DNA of 64,000 nt from Dicyema japonicum. Lineage: Eukaryota; Dicyemida; Rhombozoa; Dicyemidae. Position 1 is the stretch's first letter, and the number at the start of each line of letters is the position of its first letter. Under the pieces are notes generated by a model. It made no database searches and was not told the origin of the DNA. It saw nothing but the letters and a program-made list of their open reading frames with translations. This document shows positions 55,561-64,000 of this stretch, piece by piece. The stretch is taken from assembly GCA_011109175.1 (NCBI GenBank), contig RDEW01000009.1, positions 578,875-642,874 on the forward strand, in the 5' to 3' direction. Both the position numbers and the translations under genes were made by a program.

Positions 55561-56880
55561 TATAATTTCGCAAGTAAACCAGAGAATTGAGAAACTCGTG
55601 AATATCAAATTAAATTCAGTGAATGTGTTCAAGGCTATTAACGAGCATGCTCTGTCTTTATATAACTATTATATTGGACTTATTAATGTGGAACCCTGTG
55701 AATACGAATTGATTGACTCAGCTATCCGCACCATATCGATTAAACATCGAGTCCATCTCAAACCTGCATGCAAGCAGAGGCTTTATTTAACGAGGAATTA
55801 TCTGGGGAAGGCTACGTTCAATCTCTCTTCTAAGTGAGAAGATGTTTATGGATTTTTTCATGATTTAAAACTCAGAAGTACTGTTTGCAGTAGAAGTGCC
55901 GCAATTCTTCAAGCTGAAATTTCGGAGAAAACACATTTGGCATTAATCGAAGAATTTCTAGGACACAAGTATTCTGTTTGCGACACTTCTGAGTTGGATA
56001 TAAAATTGATATCGAACATGCAAAAAGAAGGTTTAATGAATCAAATAAGATTGAAGAGTCTTCATTCCGTTATTTATAAGAATTTGTTGGAGGATTATGT
56101 GAATATAGAAGATTCCTCTCATTGGCTTCTAAAAGGTAATAACTCCCCAAGATCGGAAGCCTTATTCTGCCTTATTCAAAATAGGAATCTGTCCTTTGGA
56201 GAACAAAATTCAATGTTCACCCATTGTAAAAAATGGAAGAAGACTGTGGATCATTGTGTCACAAGGTGTGAGAAGATGTTGCATGGGGAATATTTAAGAA
56301 GACATAACGAAGTCGTGAGGTGTCTACATTTTAACTTTTGCAGAGAATTTGGTCTCAAAAAACGAGAAGAAATTGAAGACTGATTAAGTGCAATCCATTT
56401 AATGAATTACTAGTTGAAATCAGAGTTGACACTTTATCAAAACGGACATAATTATTGAGCATAACAAGCCAGACCTGTTCGTTTTTGATAAAAGGAGAAA
56501 CAAAATTATCTTGGTCGAAGGGAATAACATCTTCCCAAAATCTACAGCAGGTGGAATACGAAAAGCTGAGGAAGTATGACCTTCTTTCCAAAAAGCTGGA
56601 GTTGATACACCACGCAGAGGGCAAGATTGTCCCGATTGTACTCACTTATGATGGCCTAATGACTTCACATTTGTGAAGTATGCCAGATCTTTGAATATAA
56701 GTGAAAGAACGTATGCGAATGTTCAATCGCTGGTAATCAAGAAGACTTTGGAGAGTATGATTGTATCATATAGGAACAAGTCGACGTTTCGCGGCGTTAT
56801 GATAAACTTAATGAAACGGTAAATGATATTTTCGAGCAGTTCGTCTTTTACAGAGGGGAGTTCAACCTACGAATATTTGT
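55560..56880 (+). mobile_element. RLE-2 non-LTR element, C-terminal half
   Basis: Frames at 55487-55837 and 55937-56383 encode the post-RT region ending SSHWLLKGNNSPRSEALFCL, then CKKWKKTVDHCVTRCEKMLH, GEYLRRHNEVVRCLHFNFCR and EFGL. This is the WLxxGxLxxETEA...H.V.xCxxL...YLxRHNxV domain of a widespread metazoan LINE type. It is followed by HNKPDLFVFDKRRNKIILVE (restriction-like endonuclease, PD...E) and YEKLRKYDLLSKKLEL, VPIVLTYDGLMTSHL. Frameshifts near 55837, 56383 and 56470. It is distinct from RLE-1. Confidence 0.8.
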
Positions 56881-56939
56881 ATTCACGACAGTTAAGAAGA
56901 AATGTAATGGATAATAAAGAAAAAACTGAGATTATTGCC

Positions 56940-58200
56940 GAAAATTTTTTCCAGGACTCTGATAACCCTTAGTCGGATATCTTGTGATGTTTATGAATTT
57001 TTGTCGCCGGGACAGAGTGGGTTCAGATAGGGACGCTTGACCGCAGATGCTGTTTGGTCTCACAGGTGGATATGTGCTGTGTGTCAACGATACAGGAGTG
57101 ATTTTAAGATTTTGGGCGTGGACATCTCCAGTGCGTTTGACATTGTCAACAGAGAAAAACATTGTTGACATTGTCAACAGAAAAAACATTGTTGACGTTG
57201 CGGGAGTTTGTCCGTTTCCTACTATCAAACACTGAATTAACTGTACGAGTTGGGAACACAACATCGAAGCCTTTCGGGACAACAGTTGGAATACCTCAGG
57301 GGGACTCTCAATCTCCTGTTCTATTCGCCGTAAACCTGAAGCGGCATTGAGAGCTCTTAAACAAGATGTGAAGGATGCATGCCGATGGAGATTATATATG
57401 CAGATGACATAGATTTTGTGTCAGAAAATGATCTGGAACTTGGACTTGTTTTAGAGAAAATCCCTGGAGAATTTAAGAATTGGTCTCTGCGAGTTAATCA
57501 GGAAAAGACTGAACACATAAGAATCACAAGGGAATTAAAATATATTGATGAAAATTGGAAAAAAAAGGAAATTGGTATCCTTACTTGGTGATAGTGAGGA
57601 CATGATGTACAGAAGAGTTCTAGCCACTGCCATGTATAAGAAAATGCAGAAGATATGGATTTGACGAAAACTAATAAAACAAATCTAAGAATAAGACTAT
57701 ACAACGCATGTATAAAGCCGGTGCTTATGTACAACTCGGGTACATGGGGGTCACAGAGCTAGAGCTTAAGAAAATAAATATATTTCATCAAAAAATTACG
57801 CAATTTAATGGGCCTAGGTTGGCCCAATAAGATTTCAAATAAGAAATTATACTTGTGGCACAATCGAGGCCAATAAGCATTAACATTATTGAATCAAGAT
57901 GAAGACAGTTTGGGCACGTGCTTAGAATGGACATAAACGCCTCTGCAAATATAATAATGGAAAATTACTTTAACGATGAGAACAAACCATCGTTCAGAGG
58001 AAGAAAAACTAAAATCTGTAGAGTCACTCTACCCGTGGCTCTGAACAAGGATCTTAATGGAATTGGAGAAAACTTAAATCTGCAAAAGACATAGAAGATC
58101 TAAGGACAGATGCGCAAAGCAAGGGCGATGGAGACGCCTAGTGAAGCAGATTTGAAACGTGTGCACAAACGGGACTTAGTTAATATAACGTTCTTTGGTT
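56940..58200 (+). mobile_element. LINE-E RT and C-terminus
   Basis: Reads decayed SGFR-GRLTADAVWSHRW and VDISSAFDIVNREKLLT (motif A, with a 27-bp internal duplication), LLSNTELTVRVGNTTSKPFG, TTVGIPQGDSQSPVLFAVNL (motif B), IIYADDIDFVSEND (motif C), NWSLRVNQEKTEHI, LRIRLYNACIKPVLMYNSGT, RQFGHVLRMDINASANIIME and ALNKDLNGIG. It gives the fullest view of LINE-E palm to C-terminus. Confidence 0.88.
57138..57195 (+). repeat. 27-bp tandem duplication in the LINE-E RT
   Basis: GACATTGTCAACAGAGAAAA-type sequence occurs twice in tandem (27-28 bp units differing by one A) exactly at motif A-B. It duplicates about nine codons (DIVNREKxx). Confidence 0.85.
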
Positions 58201-58439
58201 CTGTGAAAGTGCTTTTAATATAATTAATAATAAAGGATATTTACTCTCGGTCTAATTATGAAGAAATTCAAAAGAAGAGTGTGATCGAAGTGATGACTAT
58301 ATATATTGAGGAAAAGGACTGTGAAAATTGGTTTACTCCCATAGTTGCTCGAAGAGGAAACGAATTGGATAGAATTAACCTTTAAGATAAAAAGAGAATA
58401 AATAAAGAGAATAATTGTTTTTTATTATTAATAATTAGT
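58201..58439 (+). other. short unassigned frame
   Basis: From about 58245 a frame reads YEEIQKKSVIEVMTIYIEEK, then DCENWFTPIVARRGNELDRI-stop (58385). It looks protein-like but is only about 47 codons. It could be an exon or a LINE remnant. Confidence 0.2.
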
Positions 58440-58700
58440 CTGCTAGAGCTTGCTGGGATCACGTGATTAGTTAGTTTGTGTGATCGTGGTCTCTGGTTTT
58501 GTTATTATTATTATGACGTCTTATGTTTTTTCAATGTGAAATTTAAGTTTTCTGAAGTAGACATAATGTAACAAATCTTAACCCGGGGACCACATACGGA
58601 GGGTAAGAGTCATCACTATTGTACTGATCCCGCTGGCTTAACGAGTGACGCAGTCATCAGTGAAAAAATCACTGCAGAACTGGATTATCTCCTGGAACTC
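58440..58700 (+). repeat. LINE tail and SINE-1 core fragment
   Basis: 58455-58515 is a LINE-like tail (GGGATCACGTGATTAGTTAG...TTGTTATTATTATTATG). 58625-58700 is a SINE-1 core (TTAACGAGTGACGCAGTCAT; CACTGCAGAACTGGATTATC). Confidence 0.55.
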
Positions 58701-59329
58701 ACACGGAACAAAAAATTCCTCCATATTTTGTGGTAGGCGAGTTTCTATCTCAGAGCTAAATTCGAATCCATAGTGGATCCGACTATTCTTTCATATATCA
58801 AATACCTCCGTTAATCATTTTACGCATTCACAAGAAAAGCAAAACGAGAAATTTCACTCTTCATGTTCAATCCATTTAGCAGACCACAAGTTAATTAAGT
58901 CAATAATTTAATGTGTCACATGGGTCTATTCTTTAGTGAGGTGAAGTCATTAATTATATAACATCAAAGGGATATTTATTGTGACTTCTAATCACCAATT
59001 GAAGCTAAAAAAATAGTCCAGAAATTCCTTATATGCTTTGTTATCCAATTAAGTCGTGTCCGACCCTAGGAGATCTCATGAACAAGTTTCCTCACTCTCC
59101 CCGATCCGTCGCAATTTGAGTAGCCTTGATATAGGCATTCCGTGACGTCTTCCACCGTGGATAGCCACCGAGTCCTCGGTCGACCAGGTCTTCTCTTCTC
59201 AGTAATATTGCTCAGCATCAATATTACTCACGTGTGTTACAACGTGTTGTTGTGGTGTTTATACATTCTCAGAAACTTATCCCAATATAAGAGCTGTTGG
59301 GGAAAGACCTGGCAACCTACTCTGTATTT
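58701..59329. other. no gene recognised
   Basis: AT-rich; a 69-codon plus frame at 59142-59351 runs into the LINE-E endonuclease start and may be its 5' leader. Confidence 0.3.
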
Positions 59330-60190
59330 AAATGCCAAGAAAATCTTATGAGCAAACTCTCCTACGATCTAATTGGAAGCAACGTTACTACAAAACATCA
59401 AATCTCGAGTCTTCTCACACAGAATCTCACAATTTAGCAACATGGAACGTAAGAGGCTTAAGCGAAGGGAAACTAGAAGTCGTAAAAAAAGAAATGAGAA
59501 GGCTTGATATTGACCTGCTTGGAGTAAGCGAATTGGATCGACAGTGGTTTTTTTCGTTCTGATGATTTCGTCATATATTAGTCTGGTAACATTAATGCGA
59601 AGAGAAATGGAGTGGCCTTCATTGCTTCAAAGAAAATTGCACCTGCTATTGAAAGTCATAGAATATTTAGAATATTACGGTCATGCAAGTGTATGGCCCA
59701 ACATCCATTGCCAAGGATGACGAAATTGACCAATTTTATTATGAATTTCAAAAGACACTAAAACTAATACCCAAAAAGAACATAATCTACATAATGGGGG
59801 ATTTCAATTCAAAAGTTGGGTGTATGCCACATACGGATATTGTGGGAAGTTTTAGTTTGGGGAAAAGAAATGATGCTGGGGATCGACTGGTCCAATTCTT
59901 CAGGAAAATGGATTTCAGATAACTAACACATGGTTCAAACAGCACAAACGACGATTATACACTTGGACGTCGCCAAATGGAATGTCTAGGAACCAGATTG
60001 ATTATATTTTATGCGCCAAACGCTGGAAAAGCTCTATAACAGCCGTCAAAACAAATCCAAGGGCAGACTGTGGAACAGACCATCAGCTACTTGTTGCAAA
60101 AATTAGGACGAAATTCAGTAACACTTGGAATACCCCCGAGTAAAGAAATTCGACGTCTCAAATATACCACCAGAGATTCCTTAAGTGAGG
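59330..60190 (+). mobile_element. LINE-E/RTE-type AP endonuclease
   Basis: From MPRKSYEQTLLRSNWKQRYY (59332): NLATWNVRGLSEGKLEVVKK, RRLDIDLLGVSEL, NGVAFIASKKI, MQVYGPTSIAKDDEIDQFYY, NIIYIMGDFNSKVG (APE motif), GDRLVQFFRK and, in later frames, YTWTSPNGMSRNQIDYIL and TDHQLLVAKIRTKF. This is the RTE/craniofacial-protein-like endonuclease layout ending in the catalytic DH. RT is absent; the copy is truncated after the endonuclease. Confidence 0.85.
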
Positions 60191-60689
60191 ATAACCAAGT
60201 CGTCTCTATTTGCCAATGATGGATATTTCCTAACTTTTCTTTAATCAAACCTTAAGATGATTCCTCAAATCATCAAGATTAAAAGATAAGTGACAAGCGA
60301 TTTATTTTAATAATCCCCGCAATCCTGAGGAGGAATAGCCATGCAGTTACGGCTGCGGCCTGCTAACTCGATTTTTTCTCGCTCGTTTTTATTTTGACTG
60401 ATAAAATTTTCAATAGTCTACTACAGGAGTAAATCAATTTACTGTACACTTCACACCAAAGGCAGTTAATTTTCAAATTGATTCAACATCATCAATATCA
60501 AAAAATAAAAATCACTTTTGCTGATGTCAAGGTTAAAGTTTCAACCAACGTAATAGACCACTTCAATGTCTACACATAAATAGATATTAGAATACTAAAT
60601 TTACCTAAATTTAAATTTATTCGTTTACCTTCTCGAAAAAATGAAAGTAATACATAGAAACATAGTTTTAATTAATTAACACAGCAATC
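60191..60689. other. no gene recognised
   Basis: AT-rich; TAATAATCCCCGC at 60310 might be the end of a minus-strand LINE tail. No coding signal. Confidence 0.3.
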
Positions 60690-60850
60690 CATCCATAGTA
60701 GTCCCAGCCGACATTACCGATGTTGCCTCTCACGATTGTAACAGGGATCAACTGGAGAAGGCACTTGGTCTCACGTGCGTCGTGGCTTTTTAGTGTAGCT
60801 AGACGTACAAGTTTCTTTAGGAAGCGAAGTGATTTCCCATTTATTCCTCC
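60690..60850 (-). mobile_element. RLE-1 extreme C-terminus
   Basis: Minus frame reads FLKKLVRLATLKSHDARETK and LLQLIPVTIVRGNIGNV, parallel to FLRALGCLLTKASRERRETE and ISLAVVRGNSHSI at the end of the 38.6-kb copy. It shares DNA with 43055-43110. Confidence 0.65.
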
Positions 60851-60986
60851 AATGAAATATAAATAAAATTGGTTTGCTTAAGAACGGATTCCTCTTGGGA
60901 ATTTCCTTGAAATTATAAAAATATGATCGATTACGTAATACCGTTAAATACACCATTTTTAAATTCAGCTATTGACGCAGATAATA

Positions 60987-62434
60987 ATGTTCATTTTCTT
61001 CTTTTTTATATGTATGTTACACACGCATTCATTTATGAGCAATCCACTTATATAACTTGCAGATAACCTGGTTGCGGATATCACTGTATATCCAGAATAT
61101 ACCATAACGGAGCTGACTTATGCAGGCTCAATTTGCCAAGGGTATCAATCCGACGTTGGAGTGAGATGGTTAAGAAACAACAAATATATTCAGCCAAAGT
61201 GATTAATTGTTGATAAATTAGTGATAAATATTGTCATCTGGGTATTTTATCGCCAACAAGAGTTATTCTTAACATTGATGTAAACAACGGAACTGTTGGT
61301 GAATACAAGTGCATATCAGAAAAAACTAAACAAGTTGTGACTTTCAGACTCGAGACTCCTTGTAAATCAATTTTAAAATATTTTAGCTTCTTTAATCGAA
61401 TTTAAGAAATGTTACTCCACACAGGTTAACGCAAACGATGAGGCATTCCTCAACTGCTATGCGATCTCTAATAAAGTGCATTTCTCCATATTTTGGAAAA
61501 AGGATGGCGAGAAATTAGAAGGTATTAGACTATTCTAATGTTAGAAAATGGAAATTTCGGGTGAGTCCACTAGGACTTCACATTTCAAATTCGAATTTGA
61601 ATGACAATGGAATTTACACATTAGTAGTCGTGGAAGCTGAAAAATATACACAAACAATAAATGTCAGTTTGACCGTAATCTGTATTTTCCATAAAATATT
61701 CTTTAGTGAATCCAGTTATCTACTTTGAGTCTCGAAGATTAAAATTTGGCGATGATCATAATATCTCATGTCAAGTACATTCAAATACAAAATTCAAAAT
61801 GTACATATTAAACGCTGAGGATAAAAAGCCAGTATGTTTGGGTTTAAATTGTAGAAACAATCAATTATCAGTAATAATTATGGACTTTACAATATCACAC
61901 AATCCATTATTAGCCTGAACAAACCTGAGCCTTATACTTATTATAATTACACGTGCGTCGTTATTGGAGATAGAACTTATTTATCAAAAGAGGCTTCTTT
62001 TAATTTTCTCGGTATGAAACTAATGAGGTACTTTTAGATCTCCCAGAAAGGGTGAACCTTACTGTCTATGGAACCAATGTAGGTTGGATCCTCCCCGACG
62101 TGAATACTTTTCAAATAACTTGGTACGTTGTACAAATTGCTTCAAACGAAACCTCTTTTGCCATGAATTTAACATTGGGTGGAAAATCTCACCATGTCGA
62201 CATGAAGGCAAACGTGGAAAAAGCAGGGACCTACGTCATTACAGTGTGGGCGGTTAACGAGGTCGGAAGTTCACTACCGTCTACTACATCCATAGATATT
62301 TTTGGTTAGTGCACGTGGGTGACCGTATAGAATATAGTAAAGCCACCATGAAGAATAATACCACAATATATATTGTTGTGGGGTTTATTGGAGTCGTTGC
62401 TGCTTTTATAATTACTGGATCATATTTGTTTTAA
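60987..62434 (+). CDS. immunoglobulin/fibronectin type III single-pass membrane protein
   Basis: Likely a cell-surface adhesion or receptor-like protein. A candidate signal peptide MFIFFFFICMLHTHSF starts at 60987, but its junction to the first Ig domain (DNLVADITVYPEYT) is unresolved. Domains: Ig1 with GSICQGYQSDVGVRWLRNN and GTVGEYKCIS; Ig2 with EAFLNCYAISNKVHFSIFWK and NSNLNDNGIYTLVV; Ig3 with HNISCQVHSN and YYNYTCVVIG; FN3 with RVNLTVYGTNVGWILPDVN, FQITWYVVQ and GTYVITVWAVNEVGSSLPS; a juxtamembrane NNTT; then IYIVVGFIGVVAAFIITGSY as the membrane helix and an almost immediate stop. Introns: 61199-61221, 61362-61386, 61682-61706, 62012-62037 and 62305-62330 (23-26 nt). Two 1-nt frame slips (near 61527 and 61870) remain. 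Several N-x-T/S glycosylation sites. I cannot name an orthologue. Confidence 0.85.
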
Positions 62435-62739
62435 ATCGGAAAAGAAAGTTAATACATTGCAATAGAATTGAATTTCTAAGTGTCCTTGAGATTTCATAGA
62501 TTTGACGTATATTCTCTTTATTTTCTGTTAATCATCTTAATAAGAATTAACCACGTCGTATTTTATTATTATTGTTGGCACTTACAGCTTCTTTCATTTT
62601 TTGGCTACTCTTTGCCATGTCCCGTATCCTGTCAAAGTCTCTCCGACCTTGATGCGTTTCTCGATTACGCCGTATTTTGTGAAGATTAAATCCTTCCCTA
62701 CCTTGATGCGTCTCCTGATTACGCCGTATTTTGTAATAA

Positions 62740-63184
62740 TTGGTTAGTTAAGTAACCCCGACCTCACTAACTTGTAAGAGACCAGTGGCTATTAAGTAGG
62801 ACGCAGCAAATGCCGTTCATTCCCATAGATCAGACAGTCTGGCATTGTAGACGAACATTGTACTAATTTAGGAGATTATAAAAAATGATTTGCTGTCAAC
62901 TCAGAGAGGTTACAAAAGGAACAGACGACATCTTTTACATTGTCCAGTTTGCATACGTACGTCTGTAGAGAGGGGTGGTGCCCACATCGTAGACGAGCCA
63001 GGTTTACCCAGATGCCCTTCGGAAAAGAAGACTCATATTGGTCTATTGGAGGCAAGGGCTGATTTAGTATTTTATTATCACCGAGTCTTCGGATGGTTCT
63101 CGTATAAACATAATCGTGTATCTGTTTCAGACAACCCGAGTCAGGCAATGTCTGCTCATCTTTTTTTACTAGCAATCTAAACAT
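62740..63184 (-). mobile_element. Jockey-like LINE C-terminus and tail
   Basis: A 102-codon minus frame ends GIWVNLARLRCGHHPSLQTY, VCSFCNLSELTANHFL, the LxRLRxGHxxSxxxY...C..C....T..HFL patch that follows the RT in APE-type LINEs. The DNA down to 62740 (element strand GGGGTTACTTAACTAAC) looks like the tail. Confidence 0.7.
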
Positions 63185-63189
63185 CTGTA

Positions 63190-63440
63190 GCTTTATCCAA
63201 ACAAAACTGAAGCATGTAACTTCACTTCGTCGGTCACAAAATCTACATAGTCCTCATAGATTAGTTTAACTAAAAGTCCGTTTAGGTAACCAATTCTTTC
63301 CGAACGTCCATCAAAGTAGCTTCCAAACTAATCGCAAAAAGAACCTCCGAAAGTGAATCACCATGAGAGTACCAATACCAGTCGTAAATGTTTCTAAATA
63401 ACTTTTATCCATCTTCAACTTAAGACGAGTAAGTAAGTAA
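63190..63440 (-). mobile_element. LINE-E RT fragment (motifs B-C)
   Basis: Minus strand: HGDSLSEVLFAISLEATLMD and DVRKELVT, then LIYEDYVDFVTDEVK. These are the decayed QGDSLSPVLFxxxLEAALRD and YADDVDFVxDE of LINE-E. Confidence 0.65.
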
Positions 63441-64000
63441 GTTATATTATAAAGAAAAAACACTGTAAATTAACGATGGGAGAAGTAATATAAAACGGTA
63501 GGGCATGCCAACGACTTCTAACCCGACAGTCTCAACCAAAAAATTGGTAAACACAGTCATCTCTGAAGATATGTGCCAGATACTTTAGTGCGATTTTTGT
63601 AACCTCGAATAAATTTTCGATGTTCCGCCAACCTTGCACATTTTTCCTTCCAACCATAGGGAATTGGCATACGAGGACGAAGATATGTGCCAGATACTTT
63701 AGTGCGATTTTGTAACCTCGAATAAGATTTTCGATAGTTCCGCCAACCTTGCACATTTTTCCTTTTAACCATAGGGGAATTGGCATACGAGGACTTATCC
63801 CGTAAGCAAGCTTTAGAGCAAAATTTCTTGAAGATAGAGTCTCTTTTTCGAATCGTACCATCCTTCTAAACCGTATAGCATTGCAGGTAGTATTGTAGTG
63901 TTGAAGACATAAACAAAGGTCTTCCGGCTCGAGCTTTTAAATTTTCTAACGCAGTAAAGAGCGTTCGTAGCTTTTTTCTTTCGTATTTTAGCATATTCCA
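63441..64000 (-). mobile_element. LINE RT thumb region, runs off the window
   Basis: Minus strand from 64000: RKATNALYCVRKFKSSSRKT, TTILPAMLYGLEGW (the LPxLLYGxExW thumb signature), then MVRFEKETLSSRNFALKLAY, and the duplicated segment below. Its order relative to the motif B-C fragment at 63190-63440 is inverted with respect to an intact RT, so they are separate insertions or rearranged. Confidence 0.55.
63565..63793. repeat. 114-bp direct tandem duplication
   Basis: GAAGATATGTGCCAGATAC begins at 63565 and again at 63679. The two units share CCGCCAACCTTGCACATTTT and GGCATACGAGGAC with a handful of indels. It lies inside the LINE thumb remnant. Confidence 0.9.

Noticed and set aside
1-64000. 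bacterial features: operons, CRISPR arrays, Shine-Dalgarno sites, rho-independent terminators
   Set aside because: No repeat-spacer arrays or operon-like spacing are seen; split genes, SINEs and LINEs show a eukaryotic nuclear genome.

Overview
This window is nuclear DNA of a small-genome animal. The best fit is a dicyemid mesozoan (Dicyema-type), a parasite of cephalopod kidneys. The main evidence is intron size. Six recognisable protein genes can be read through only if 47 GT-AG introns of 21-26 nt are removed (one of them needs a TG acceptor). Introns averaging about 26 nt are an established peculiarity of dicyemids. The gene set is metazoan: a ciliary transition-zone B9 protein, an immunoglobulin/fibronectin adhesion protein, CstF-77, RCC1 and a WD40-cyclophilin. 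Base composition is AT-rich and standard stop codons are used. The species assignment is inference.

Genes: phosphoglycerate kinase (8293-9750 +, 10 exons, intact); B9D2 (13665-14271 +, 4 exons); PPWD1 WD40-cyclophilin (18658-20732 -, 11 exons); CSTF3/CstF-77 (48359-50581 +, 14 exons); RCC1 (50602-52066 -), whose stop codon lies 20 bp from that of CSTF3; and a single-pass Ig/FN3 membrane protein (60987-62434 +). Several carry isolated 1-nt frameshifts in otherwise conserved sequence. In PPWD1 both are lost bases in G runs, which looks more like assembly homopolymer error than gene death.

Most of the rest is a graveyard of non-LTR retrotransposons and their short partners. I recognise APE-type Jockey/CR1-like lineages (here LINE-A, B, C, D), an RTE-like lineage (LINE-E), and two lineages with a restriction-like endonuclease (RLE-1, R2-like, and RLE-2). 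There are two short families. SINE-1 is about 325 bp, tRNA-derived, with A and B boxes. SINE-2 is about 290-310 bp and its 3' end copies the LINE-C tail. One Tc1/mariner fragment is present. Nested insertions with target-site duplications are visible at 11811-12120, 29493-32369, 42612-42969, 24328-24669 and 26798-27139.

The most unusual element feature is a 2A-like ribosome-skipping motif (D/N-V-E-x-N-P-G-P) a few dozen codons from the start of the LINE-A and LINE-B reading frames, just ahead of the endonuclease. It is perfect in one LINE-A copy and decayed in others.

Layout: 1-8.2 kb LINE debris; 8.3-9.75 PGK; 10-13.6 LINE-E, LINE-C and SINE-2; 13.7-14.3 B9D2; 14.6-18.4 LINE-B against RLE-1; 18.4-20.7 PPWD1; 20.9-32.4 LINE-D/E/B/A, Tc1 and SINEs; 33.3-34.2 unassigned; 34.9-37.8 a 1.43-kb tandem duplication; 38.1-48.1 RLE-1, LINE-A and LINE-C; 48.36-52.07 CSTF3/RCC1 convergent pair; 52.3-60.9 LINE/SINE debris; 61-62.4 Ig gene; 62.7-64 LINE debris. 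The genes are unrelated housekeeping or cell-biology genes; no operon or pathway cluster is evident.
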